From an uncultured beta proteobacterium (lineage in GTDB: Bacteria; Pseudomonadota; Gammaproteobacteria; Burkholderiales; SG8-41): a stretch of 64,000 nt of DNA. Each line of letters begins with the position of its first letter. Position 1 is the first letter of the stretch. This document shows positions 36,306-45,012 of this stretch, in pieces. The notes under the pieces were generated by a model. It ran no database searches and was not told the origin of the DNA. It saw only the letters and a list, made by a program, of their open reading frames with translations. Location: the NCBI GenBank assembly GCA_903889565.1, contig CAISYC010000005.1, positions 1 to 64,000 of the forward strand, read 5' to 3'. The position numbers and the translations under genes are program-made.

Positions 36306-36722
36306 CTATTTCCTGACCGGTTCTTCTTTTTCGACCCAGACGAGGGAACTGGGCCCCATGCCGTAGAAGTAAAGCACCGCACCTTCCTCCTTCGTGATGC
36401 CGAAGTGCGCAGTGTCCGCGGGTTCGGTGAAAAACGAGCCGGCCGGATGCGCATGCAACTTCGCCTCGTCGAACGCGTCACCGTAGCCGATGTAATGCAC
36501 GCCCGACATCACCATGCAATAACGCGCGTCCGGATGCTTGTGGGCGAGCACCTTGCTGTGTGGCGGCCATTTGACCAGGTGCAAATAGGGTCCCGGCTTA
36601 TTCGGATGCCCCAGCAGGTAAAGCTGATCGCGACCCGATGGCGAGGGCTCCCAATTCCTCTCTTCCGGTTTAATCAGCGTGACGCCCAGCGGCAATACGT
36701 CCGTGGCAGCGATGCGATTCAT
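36306..36722 (-). CDS. Small cupin protein (cytoplasmic form)
   Basis: This is a 138-residue single-domain cupin. The metal-binding pattern is visible as LAHKHPDARYCMVMSG (motif 1, about 60-75) and HFGITKEEGAVLYFY (motif 2, about 105-120). A strong Shine-Dalgarno AGGGGAGGAG precedes ATG 36722. It has no signal peptide. A paralogue with a signal peptide lies at 50313-50756, sharing LVKWPP, AHKHPD, SGVHYIGYGD and HAHPAG. It could be a dioxygenase, isomerase or ligand sensor. Confidence 0.85.
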   Translation of the reverse strand: MNRIAATDVLPLGVTLIKPEERNWEPSPSGRDQLYLLGHPNKPGPYLHLVKWPPHSKVLAHKHPDARYCMVMSGVHYIGYGDAFDEAKLHAHPAGSFFTEPADTAHFGITKEEGAVLYFYGMGPSSLVWVEKEEPVRK

Positions 36723-36853
36723 GACTCCTCCCCTTTATGAACGGGCACTGTGCGAAAAGCGCCAGCCGCCTCATTGTATTCCTGCACCTGCGTAACGGTG
36801 CCGAAACTGCTTGCTTGCCATATCCCGTGCAGTTCCCGCGCACACCTTGAGCC

Positions 36854-37846
36854 TTACGGCTTCATCAACAGCTTCCCCATGACCGTGCCCGATTCGAATA
36901 CACGGTGCGCACGCGGTGCTTCGGCGAGCGGAAAGCGATCGTAAATCGGCACGCGGATTTTGCCTTCGTGCAGCAGGCGAATCAGATCGAGCGTGGCGCG
37001 CGCGCGCAGCTCCGGCCAATCGTCGAGCGTGTGCATGGTGAAGTAGCGAAACGCCGCGCTGCGCCACGGCGGCCGGTGGATGGAGCCGATGATGTTGCCG
37101 CTGGCCATGCCTTCGAGCTGGCCGTAGAGCATCAACAGGCCAAAGCGTTCGACGCATTTGAACAGCTCGGTCACATTCGGGCCGCCGACGCAATCCATGA
37201 TGAGATCGACGCCGCGGCCGCCGGTGAGCCGCAGCGTTTCATCGATCACATTCGATTGCCTGCGGTCGATGATCTCGTCGGCGCCCTGTGCGCGCGCGAA
37301 AGCCGCGCGCTCGGCGGAACTGGTGACGGCGATGACGCGTTTGCCGTAGACGCGTGCCAGTTGCACCAGCGCCGAGCCGACGCCGCCGGCCGCCGCCAGC
37401 ACCAGCACGGATTCGTATTGAAAGCCCTTCAGCGCGGAATTGAGCAGATGCCAAGCCACCTGATAATTGGCGAGCCCGGCGACCTCATCGAGATCGACGC
37501 CATCGGGCACCGCATAGATGCGGTTCTCCGGACCGGCGATATATTCGGCATAACAGTTGGCACGCTCCTTGAATTCGCGCGCGCAGACAAATACTTTCTG
37601 CCCCACGCGCAATTGAGTGCAGCCGCTGCCGGTCTCCACCACCGTGCCGCTCATTTCGATGCCGGGGATCAGCGGCAGCGGCGGCATCCACGCATAGACG
37701 CCCTGGCGCACCAGCGTTTCCGGCAAACAAACGCCGATCGCATGCGCCTTCACCAGCACTTCGCCGGGGCCGGGCTTGGGGGTCGGCAGCTCGACGTATT
37801 TCAAAACGTCGGGGCCGCCGGGCTCGAACATCTGCACCGCTTTCAT
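36854..37846 (-). CDS. Quinone oxidoreductase-like medium-chain reductase
   Basis: This is a 330-residue MDR-family NADPH-dependent reductase of the zeta-crystallin type. The NADP-binding site is AAAGGVGSALVQLARVYGKR near residue 150, and no zinc-binding cysteines are apparent. It probably reduces enoyl or quinone substrates. ATG 37846 overlaps the stop of the upstream Lin0512 gene (ATGA), so the two are coupled. A gap of 131 bp to the cupin gene has no clear terminator. Confidence 0.87.
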   Translation of the reverse strand: MKAVQMFEPGGPDVLKYVELPTPKPGPGEVLVKAHAIGVCLPETLVRQGVYAWMPPLPLIPGIEMSGTVVETGSGCTQLRVGQKVFVCAREFKERANCYAEYIAGPENRIYAVPDGVDLDEVAGLANYQVAWHLLNSALKGFQYESVLVLAAAGGVGSALVQLARVYGKRVIAVTSSAERAAFARAQGADEIIDRRQSNVIDETLRLTGGRGVDLIMDCVGGPNVTELFKCVERFGLLMLYGQLEGMASGNIIGSIHRPPWRSAAFRYFTMHTLDDWPELRARATLDLIRLLHEGKIRVPIYDRFPLAEAPRAHRVFESGTVMGKLLMKP

Positions 37847-38193
37847 GAAGCGGCCTTCATTTCAAAGCGCACTGCAATCGCCGCACTGGCGATCACCGCC
37901 AGATCGTGATTGCCCTCTGCCGGCACATTGAGTCCGCCCTTGACCACCTTCACCGTGACCTGCCCGTGCGGCAGGCTCGCCTTGACCGCCGCGGCATCGA
38001 CCTTGGCCGGCTCCTGCACGCCGATGGTCACCTCGACCTGCATCTCTTTCGCGCTGAGCCCGAGCGAACGGATGAAAGCGAGCGAGGAATGATGCAAGGC
38101 ATCCTGCACCGCGCGCAACGCCGCCTTGGTGTAATCCCCGCCGTGCAAATCATTGCCGGCGCCCATTTCCAGTATGAATCGTTTGAGCGGCAT
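37843..38193 (-). CDS. Lin0512 family protein, copy 2
   Basis: This is 116 residues from ATG 38193. The family signature is clear: FILEMGAGNDLHGGDYTKAA at the N-terminus, VTIGVQEPAKVD and LPHGQVTVKVVKGGL in the middle. The function of this family is unknown. It starts 7 bp after the stop of its paralogue and overlaps the next gene by 4 bp. Tandem homologous small subunits suggest a heteromeric complex. The longer upstream frame is rejected because the conserved region begins at this ATG. Confidence 0.82.
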   Translation of the reverse strand: MPLKRFILEMGAGNDLHGGDYTKAALRAVQDALHHSSLAFIRSLGLSAKEMQVEVTIGVQEPAKVDAAAVKASLPHGQVTVKVVKGGLNVPAEGNHDLAVIASAAIAVRFEMKAAS

Positions 38194-38200
38194 GGCGGCG

Positions 38201-38539
38201 CTAGATGTCGAGGCGGACGATTGCCGCCGCGTGCGCGAGCACCGTCGAAGCGGTACCGGCATCGTTGAAAATCTCCAGTCCGCCCGCGCAGACCTCGACC
38301 GTGCCGCTGCCGTGCGGCAATACCTTCAGCACCTCGGCCTTATCGACGAGTTCGGGCTTCGGCACGCCGATCAGCACTTCCACCACCATCGAATCGACGT
38401 CTTTGCCGACAGCGTCGGCGACATTGAGCGAGTTGTGCCACAGCGCATCGCGTAACGCGCGCACCGCCGCCTTGGTGTAATCCGCGCCGCGGATATCCGT
38501 GCCCATGCCGATTTCGATCGCCATCCGTTTCATGGTCAT
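38201..38539 (-). CDS. Lin0512 family protein, copy 1
   Basis: This is 112 residues (MTMKRMAIEIGMGTDIRGAD) related to the next gene at about one third to one half identity by eye: same DYTKAAxRAxxDALxHxS core, LIGVPKPELVDKAEVLKVLPHG and GGLEIF. It lies 36 bp after the acyl-CoA dehydrogenase stop. ATG 38533 is an alternative start. Its occurrence inside an acyl-CoA dehydrogenase/quinone-oxidoreductase operon is a clue to function, probably in acid or acyl-CoA catabolism (inference). Confidence 0.82.
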   Translation of the reverse strand: MTMKRMAIEIGMGTDIRGADYTKAAVRALRDALWHNSLNVADAVGKDVDSMVVEVLIGVPKPELVDKAEVLKVLPHGSGTVEVCAGGLEIFNDAGTASTVLAHAAAIVRLDI

Positions 38540-38575
38540 GCTGCGTTCCCTCTGATTTCGATATTCAACAAAACG

Positions 38576-39787
38576 TCAGGTGTTGCCGAGAAACGGCGCC
38601 ACCTTGCGTTTGTATCCGGCCAGTGCCTCGGTGATTTTATAGCGCGACGGAAACACGAACGAAATGTGCTTCTGCACGATCGCATCGCGCACGTATTTTT
38701 CGATCGGCATGCCCTGCACCACGCCCATGCCGCCAAACAATTCCAGCCCCTGCTCGGTGAGGCGCTGCACCGCGGTGCCGGTAAATGCGGTCGCCATCAT
38801 CTCGTAGGGTTTGGCTTCGACGGTGCCGTCGGCAAACGCTTCCGGGTGATCCTTCGCCCACGCCGCCGTCCAGATCAAACGCCGCGCCGCTTCGAGGTTC
38901 ATCGCCATGTCGGCGATATAAAGCCCGACCGCCTGATGCTGGATGATGGGCTTGCCGCCCGACACCCGCTCCGACGTGTATTTGATGGTTTCTTCCAGCG
39001 CGGCGCGGCCGAGGCCGAGGGTGATCGCGGCGATGGTGACATGCGTGCCGATGTCCGTGCGGCCCGGCGGATTGGGCGCCAGGATGAAGCCCTTCGGCAC
39101 CCGCACGTTATCGAAAAAGATTTCCGCGTTGTCGCCGATGCGGCGGCCGATCTTCGACATCGGATGGCGCACCAGACCCGGCGTATCGCCCTCAACAAGA
39201 AAAGCACGCGCGCCGGCCGGTGTCTGCGCCATCACCACCAGCAGCTTGGCCAGATAACCGACGGTCTGGAAATTCTTCGCGCCATTGAGCAGCCACGAAC
39301 CGTCGGGTTGTTCGGTGGCGCGCGTTTTGAAACGCGCCGTCTCCGGCGTCTCGGTAAAGTAGTCGAAACCGAGATCGGTGTCCGGCTCATGGATGGCGAC
39401 CGTGGTGAAAAAAAGATCGTCGTTAAGGAACTTCGGCAGGAAGTACGCGCGCTGCTCCGGCGTCATGCGCAGCTCGAACCAGTCGCGCGCGCGGCGCGCC
39501 GTCAGCATATAGTAATAGGCTGTGCCGATGTCGCCGGCGGCAAGCTCTTCGGCGATCAGACAGGCCGTCAGGTGATCGGACGCGCCGGCGCCGCCGTTTT
39601 CTTCACTCAGCGCAAAAGTGCGAAAGCCGAGCTTGGAGCCTTTTTTCAGCACTTCCCAGGGAATGCGGTCTTCCCAGTTCGGCTTCTTGTCGAGCTCCAG
39701 CGCGATCGGCCTGATCTCGTTCTCGGCAAACTCGCGGGCCAGATCACGATAAGCCCGCTGCTCGTCACTCAGCCTGATGTCAAACAT
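38576..39787 (-). CDS. Acyl-CoA dehydrogenase
   Basis: This is 403 residues from ATG 39787 (GGGAGGG Shine-Dalgarno). It has the usual three-domain layout: N-terminal helices, a beta-domain with AIHEPDTDLGFD near 140 and WLLNGAKNFQT near 170, and a C-terminal helical domain with GMGVVQGMPIEKYVRDA near 360 containing the CoA/FAD contact region. The catalytic-base position is not the canonical one I could pick out by eye. It begins 122 bp after the upstream Bug gene stop. It probably oxidises a CoA-bound organic acid. Confidence 0.88.
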   Translation of the reverse strand: MFDIRLSDEQRAYRDLAREFAENEIRPIALELDKKPNWEDRIPWEVLKKGSKLGFRTFALSEENGGAGASDHLTACLIAEELAAGDIGTAYYYMLTARRARDWFELRMTPEQRAYFLPKFLNDDLFFTTVAIHEPDTDLGFDYFTETPETARFKTRATEQPDGSWLLNGAKNFQTVGYLAKLLVVMAQTPAGARAFLVEGDTPGLVRHPMSKIGRRIGDNAEIFFDNVRVPKGFILAPNPPGRTDIGTHVTIAAITLGLGRAALEETIKYTSERVSGGKPIIQHQAVGLYIADMAMNLEAARRLIWTAAWAKDHPEAFADGTVEAKPYEMMATAFTGTAVQRLTEQGLELFGGMGVVQGMPIEKYVRDAIVQKHISFVFPSRYKITEALAGYKRKVAPFLGNT

Positions 39788-39909
39788 TCCGCCCTCCCTT
39801 TTCCCTGATGTGTTGGTTGAATGAGTTTTATCGCGTTTGCCGCGACCGGCAATAAAACCGCGGCCCCGCCGCGAATCCGCAATCGGGTCACTGCATTGAG
39901 TCAATCGAA

Positions 39910-40869
39910 TCAGTCGGCGCGGATATTCGCCTCGTGAATGAAGGCGCCGAACTTTTCGCGGTCGCGCTGCTGGATAGCGGCAAATTCGTCGGGGGGCATG
40001 GTCACCACTTCCGCCGCAAAGGTCGCCAGCACCGCGCGCGCTTCGGGCGCCTGCATGATGCGGCCGATTTCGCGATTGAGCCGCAGCACGATGTCACGCG
40101 ACACGCCGGCGGGCGCGTAAACGCCGAACAGCGCATCGCCTTCGACATCGATGCCCGCCTCGGCCAGCGTCGGCGTATCGGGAAACTGTGGTGAGCGCTG
40201 CGCGGCGACCACACCGATGATGCGCAGCTTTTCGCTCTTGACGTAGGGCACCGTCAAGCCCGAATCAAACGCGAAATCGATCTGATAACCGAGCAGCGAG
40301 GTCAGCAGCTCTGCCGCGCCCTTGTACGGGATATGCGTCGCCTGAGTATTGGTGGCGCGCAGCAGCCGCTCGGCATGAATGTGCAGAGTGCTGCCGCTGC
40401 CGACCGAGCCGTAATTGAGCTTGCCGGGATTGGCGCGCATATAGCTGATGAGTTCCTGCGTGGTCTTTACCGGCAAGGTCGGCCGCACGACGAGTATGGT
40501 GATGATGCGCCCCATCGGCGCGACCGGCACGAGGTCGCGACCGACGTCGAAATTGAGCTTATAGAGATGCGGCCCGACCACGACCGGGCTGCCCGAGGAT
40601 GCCAGCAGCGTATAACCGTCAGGCGCGGCGCGCGCCACCACTTCCATGCCGACATTGCCGCCGGCGCCGCCGCGGTTTTCGATCACCACCGGCTGGCCGA
40701 GCACTTCGGAGAGTTTCGGCGTCCACGCGCGCGCCATCATGTCGGTGGTGCCGCCGGCCGGAAAATTGACGACGACACGGATGGCTTTCGCCGGCCACTG
40801 CTGCGCCTGCGCGCACAACACAAATGCGGAAAAGCACAACAGCACGGGCAGTCGCACGATAGCCAGCAT
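39910..40869 (-). CDS. Bug/TctC solute-binding protein with a G-tract at its ribosome-binding site
   Basis: This is 319 residues from ATG 40869. The signal peptide (about 1-22) ends LCAQAQQWP. Hallmarks are VVVNFPAGGTTD, VIENRGGAGG and APDGYT. The start is preceded by a run of 11 G on the coding strand that takes the place of a Shine-Dalgarno sequence. It is the first gene of the cluster that runs down to the TPP enzyme. It is divergent from the FecR gene, with 281 bp between. Confidence 0.88.
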   Translation of the reverse strand: MLAIVRLPVLLCFSAFVLCAQAQQWPAKAIRVVVNFPAGGTTDMMARAWTPKLSEVLGQPVVIENRGGAGGNVGMEVVARAAPDGYTLLASSGSPVVVGPHLYKLNFDVGRDLVPVAPMGRIITILVVRPTLPVKTTQELISYMRANPGKLNYGSVGSGSTLHIHAERLLRATNTQATHIPYKGAAELLTSLLGYQIDFAFDSGLTVPYVKSEKLRIIGVVAAQRSPQFPDTPTLAEAGIDVEGDALFGVYAPAGVSRDIVLRLNREIGRIMQAPEARAVLATFAAEVVTMPPDEFAAIQQRDREKFGAFIHEANIRAD

Positions 40870-40873
40870 GATT

Positions 40874-40884
40874 CCCCCCCCCCC
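40874..40884 (-). repeat. Homopolymeric tract of 11 G (coding strand) at the Bug start
   Basis: Eleven consecutive C on the plus strand, i.e. G11 on the coding strand, end 4 nt before ATG 40869. Tracts of this length are prone to slippage, and this one overlaps the expected ribosome-binding position. Confidence 0.7.
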
Positions 40885-41150
40885 GGAATGCAGCACTGTG
40901 ATCAGACGCCCGCTTCATCGCGTCGGGCTGTCCGGATACATTAAATCCGTGGTTAGCTTCCACTGTCACACGGCGTGAGTCAAGTACGCGAGAATTCCGC
41001 CCGGTGAAGCTTGGGTCTCTGAATGGCGAGCCATTTTCAAATCCCCGCCCGCTGGACATGCAACTGCAAAATTGCAAGAATTCCGCATCGCGCAGCGACG
41101 ATGTATTGGTCCTGAAACGGGCCGCACATTTCACTCGGTTGGAATGCACA

Positions 41151-42491
41151 ATGCAAAAAATGCACCGATGGAAATGCCTGATCGCCCTGCTGGCGACGTT
41201 TGCCGTGCATGCGCAAACTTCACCCAACAGCACGTCTCCGGCGCAATCAACCTCACCGCAATCGACAATGGCTTCGGCGCCAAACCAAGCCGGAACCATC
41301 GTGCTCGTCGAAGGCGACGCGCGCATCGCCATCGCGGGAGCAGCGCCGCGGTCCGCCAAAGTCGGCGATGTGGTCAGCGAGGGCGACAGACTGATCACCG
41401 GTAAAGACGGTGAAGTGCACATCACCATGCAAGACACGGGTTTCATCGCGCTGCGGCCGAACACGCGCTTTTGGGTTGTCAATTACAAAGCCGAGGGCGC
41501 CCCCGACGACAAAGGTATTTTTCGGCTTTTGGCCGGCGGTTTTCGCTCGGTGACCGGATGGATCGGCAAATTCAATCCCCGCGGCTATCGTGTGCAGACG
41601 CCGACCGCCACCATCGGCATTCGCGGCACCGATCACGAACCGCGCTACATTCCGGAAGGTTCCAGTGAAGGCGAACCGGGGACTTACGACCGGGTGTTCG
41701 TCGGTCAGAGCTATATTGAAACAGCGGCAGGGCAGGCCGCGATCGCGCCGGATCAGGCGGGATTCGTCTCGACCCGCCAAATGGATCGGCCACGGTTGCT
41801 GGCCGGAGTACCCGTATTCTTCCGGCCCAGCCCTCACGAAGCCGAAATCGCGGCGAAGCACGCCGAAATCCAGCGGCTGATCGATCAACGGCGTGAGGAA
41901 CGGCGCAAGGCCATTCAGGAAAAGCGCGCCGAATTGGACGCGGAACGGGCACAGATGAAAGCCCTGCGGGAACAAAATGAAAAAACACTGGAACAGCAGA
42001 AAAGCGCCGTGCAGGAGCAAATGCGCGCGCTGCAACAGAAACGCGAAGCACTGAAAGCCGACACCAAGGCGGCAATGGAATCCATGAAGGCAGTTCAGGA
42101 CAAGCGCAAGTCGTTGCTGAACGATGTTAATGCCGAAAACGTATCAAACAAGGATTTGCAGGAAAGGCGAAAGGCGCTGCGCGAGGAGGGCGAAGCCGCG
42201 CAACGCGCGCTGCAGGATGTGCGCGATCGACAAAAAGCCCTCGAGAACGAGGTTGACGCGCAAGCAGACGCGAGAACCGATACCGCCGTGCAGAGGCTGA
42301 AAGCGACGCAGGAGCAACGAAAAAATGTCAGGGAAAAGCGAAATGCCCTCGAAACCGAACGCGATACTGCGGGCGAAGAGTTGAAGAACATGCAGCAGCA
42401 GGAAAACAAGCGGTTTCTTGAAGAACTCAAATCAGATCGCAACGCGGGCCCGAATCCGTCCGGCAGCACGGATGATTCGAAATCACGCTGA
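41151..42491 (+). CDS. FecR-domain exported protein with long coiled coil
   Basis: This is 446 residues from ATG 41151. The signal peptide ends FAVHAQTSPN. A FecR domain follows (about 50-170; GEVHITMQDTGFIALRPNTR, GTDHE). Residues from about 225 to 435 are an almost uninterrupted charged coiled coil rich in E, K, Q, R and A with repeated LQQKREAL and QDxRKSL patterns. FecR domains in exported proteins without a partner sigma factor are usually called LPS- or peptidoglycan-binding-like, and the role is unknown. No adjacent sigma factor or TonB receptor is present. It ends convergent with the HflX gene. Confidence 0.8.
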   Translation: MQKMHRWKCLIALLATFAVHAQTSPNSTSPAQSTSPQSTMASAPNQAGTIVLVEGDARIAIAGAAPRSAKVGDVVSEGDRLITGKDGEVHITMQDTGFIALRPNTRFWVVNYKAEGAPDDKGIFRLLAGGFRSVTGWIGKFNPRGYRVQTPTATIGIRGTDHEPRYIPEGSSEGEPGTYDRVFVGQSYIETAAGQAAIAPDQAGFVSTRQMDRPRLLAGVPVFFRPSPHEAEIAAKHAEIQRLIDQRREERRKAIQEKRAELDAERAQMKALREQNEKTLEQQKSAVQEQMRALQQKREALKADTKAAMESMKAVQDKRKSLLNDVNAENVSNKDLQERRKALREEGEAAQRALQDVRDRQKALENEVDAQADARTDTAVQRLKATQEQRKNVREKRNALETERDTAGEELKNMQQQENKRFLEELKSDRNAGPNPSGSTDDSKSR

Positions 42492-42545
42492 GTTCCGCCG
42501 GCGATCCGTCCAGCCCGACGCAATCTACAGTTGCCGCGGGCGAAG

Positions 42546-44000
42546 CTACCCCTGCCCCGTCGCCTCGCCGATACGCTGGCGCAGCGCATCGATATCCTTG
42601 CGCTCGCCGCGCACACGGAAATGCGCGCCCTCGCCGTCGGCGCGTTCCTCCAGCACCTGACACACCGCGAACAGTTCGCCGCGCAACTGCTGCGCCGTCC
42701 ACGGCAGGAACAATTCGGCCCTGACCAGGCGCTTGCCGAAAAACGCGCGGATCGCCTTGCGCAGTTTGGCCACGTCATCGGTATCAACAGCGCTGACGAC
42801 GATGCACTTCGGATATTGCGCGCGCAGCACCTTCGCGCGTTCTTTTTGCGCCTTGGCGTCGCCGACGCGGTCGATCTTGTTGAACACGCGCAGGCGCGGC
42901 ACCGTGTCGGCACCGATTTCCGCGAGCACCTCGTCGGTGACTTCGATCTGGCGTTCGAATCCGGGGTCGCTGGCGTCGATCACGTGCAGCAGCAGCGAGG
43001 CCTCGGCGGCCTCTTCAAGCGTTGACTTGAACGAGGCCACCAGATCGTGCGGCAGGTTCTTGATGAAGCCGACGGTGTCGCTCACCAGCACGCGCGGCAC
43101 GCCCTCGGGCAGCAGGGTGCGCACGGTGGTGTCGAGGGTGGCGAACAGCTTGTTGGCGACCAGCACCTCGCTGCCCGTCAGCGCGCGCATCAGGGTGGAC
43201 TTGCCGGCATTGGTGTAACCGATCAGCGCCACGCGAGCGAGGCCCTCGCTTTGCTGGCGGCGCGCACGCTGGGTCTGGCGTTCGAAATCGAAGGCAATGA
43301 TCTCCTGCTTCAGCTCGGCGATGCGGTCGCGGATCTTGGTGCGTTCCGCTTCGCCGGCGCCTTCGCCGGCGCCGCGACCGCCGACGCCGCTCCTTTGCCG
43401 CCCCTGCGGCCCGGCCAGCTTGGCGGCTTCGCGCAGGCGCGGCGCCAGGTAACGCAAACGCGCGATCTCGACCTGCGCGCGCGCGGCATTCGAGCGCGCG
43501 TGGCGGTGAAAGATTTCGAGTATCACCATGGTGCGGTCGAGCACGTCGCAGCCGATTTCGTTTTCGAGGTTGCGCGCCTGCGACGGCGAGATGTCGTGAT
43601 CGACCAGCACGAAGGCGGCGCGGCGTTTGTCGCTGCCGGCCAGTGCCTTGGCCGCTTCACGCGCTTCAGCGAGGCCATGGCGCGCGATGCGACGCTCCTC
43701 ATTCTTCTCCGCGCGCGTGGTGGCGGCGGCAGCTTCGTGATTTTCCTCGTCAGCAGGTTCTGTTTCTTCCTCGCCCTGCACAAAGCGCCGCAGTTCTTCG
43801 CATTTGCCGGTGCCCAGATAGGCTGTCGCATCAAAACTGCCGCGCTTCTGCGTGAACGTGGCGACCACTTCGAAGCCCAGCGTCTTGGCCAGTTCACGCA
43901 GTTCGTTCAACGACGATTCAAGCTCCGCGTCACTGACGGTCGGCAGCTGAACGGCCGCGACGACTGCGCGCTGCGAAATGACTTTGACTTGCTTCAACAT
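42546..44000 (-). CDS. hflX: GTPase HflX (with an unusual N-terminal insertion)
   Basis: This is a 484-residue ribosome-associated GTPase. The N-terminal HflX domain contains DATAYLGTGKCEEL (~57-70) and DHDISPSQARNLENEIG (~134-150). The G1 motif is GYTNAGKST (261-269), G3 is DTVGF and G4 is NKID. Between residues about 76 and 127 there is a charged, alanine- and glutamate-rich insertion absent from shorter members such as E. coli HflX (426 residues). The expected glycine-rich loop reads GGRGAGEGAGEAE. Its usual neighbour hfq is not here. Confidence 0.93.
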   Translation of the reverse strand: MLKQVKVISQRAVVAAVQLPTVSDAELESSLNELRELAKTLGFEVVATFTQKRGSFDATAYLGTGKCEELRRFVQGEEETEPADEENHEAAAATTRAEKNEERRIARHGLAEAREAAKALAGSDKRRAAFVLVDHDISPSQARNLENEIGCDVLDRTMVILEIFHRHARSNAARAQVEIARLRYLAPRLREAAKLAGPQGRQRSGVGGRGAGEGAGEAERTKIRDRIAELKQEIIAFDFERQTQRARRQQSEGLARVALIGYTNAGKSTLMRALTGSEVLVANKLFATLDTTVRTLLPEGVPRVLVSDTVGFIKNLPHDLVASFKSTLEEAAEASLLLHVIDASDPGFERQIEVTDEVLAEIGADTVPRLRVFNKIDRVGDAKAQKERAKVLRAQYPKCIVVSAVDTDDVAKLRKAIRAFFGKRLVRAELFLPWTAQQLRGELFAVCQVLEERADGEGAHFRVRGERKDIDALRQRIGEATGQG

Positions 44001-44120
44001 GCGGGGCCGGCCTTTTTGTGAACGGGGGCGAATAGTACGCTAATGCGGCGGCGCGGTCTTTAACCGTAAAACGGCCGGCGCCCGCAGGCGCGAGTCATCG
44101 AACGCCAGTAGATGGGAAAT

Positions 44121-44870
44121 CTAGTTACGCGCGTGGGACAGACTGAATTTTTCGACACCATCGACACGCGCCAGTTCCGTCGCCAGTTCCGACAATGGCG
44201 CGGCGAGCCCCTTGCCGAGCGACACGGCAACGAAACGCCATTCCGGCTGGCCGTCGTTATATTCGATGGCGATGCTGCCGCCGGCCAACTCGTAGCCGCG
44301 TTCGAGTGCGACGCGGCGCATTTCGTCCTCGCGCGGGCGGTAGTCCTTGCGGAAGCGCATGAACACGGCAATCGCCTGGCGCGACGGCAGCCAGGCTTCG
44401 AGACGCGAGATCCACATCATGCTGGCAGCGGACAGCAGCGTCAGCAGTATCGCCGCGGCATAGAAACCGACGCCGACGAGGATACCGATCGCCGACGACG
44501 CCCAGATCGACGCCGCGGTGGTCAACCCGCTGATGGTGAAACCCTCCTTCATGATGACGCCGGCGCCAAGAAAGCCGACGCCGGTCACGACGCCCTGAAT
44601 GATCCGCGTCGGATCGCTGGCGGTGATCATGTCCGGATGACCGCCGTACCAATAGGCAGGATAGCCGGCGATGACGGTCAACGCGGCCGACGCCATGCAG
44701 ACGAGCCCGTAGGTGCGCATGCCGGCCGCGCGGCCGTGATACGAGCGTTCGTAACCCACCACCAGTCCAAGCAGCATCGCGCCCAGCAGGTTGAGGAAAA
44801 CAACCACGTTGGTTGCCACCTCCGGCGCGGACCAGTACGCGGAAAGCGCGTCGAACGATAATGTCGTCAC
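44121..44870 (-). CDS. MgtC/SapB family membrane protein
   Basis: This is 249 residues with four or five predicted membrane segments (about 20-175): VVFLNLLGAMLLGLVVGYERSY, the conserved GLVCMASAALTVIAG, and GVGFLGAGVIMKEG. A C-terminal soluble domain (about 180-249) follows, as in MgtC proteins with an ACT-like tail. The family is linked to magnesium homeostasis and acid resistance. It lies on the same strand as HflX, 120 bp upstream of it. The function here is by family only. Confidence 0.85.
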   Translation of the reverse strand: MTTLSFDALSAYWSAPEVATNVVVFLNLLGAMLLGLVVGYERSYHGRAAGMRTYGLVCMASAALTVIAGYPAYWYGGHPDMITASDPTRIIQGVVTGVGFLGAGVIMKEGFTISGLTTAASIWASSAIGILVGVGFYAAAILLTLLSAASMMWISRLEAWLPSRQAIAVFMRFRKDYRPREDEMRRVALERGYELAGGSIAIEYNDGQPEWRFVAVSLGKGLAAPLSELATELARVDGVEKFSLSHARN

Positions 44871-45012
44871 GATTGCGGCACAGTCGATGTGAATGGCGTT
44901 GGCATTTGCGCTGACCGCAGATCATACGCCGGCATTGCATGGCCCGTCGCCGCAAGGCCGGAGCGGTCGCCCTGACGATCGCGCTGCCATGTCGCTTTGC
45001 CGGCGGCGGCGA

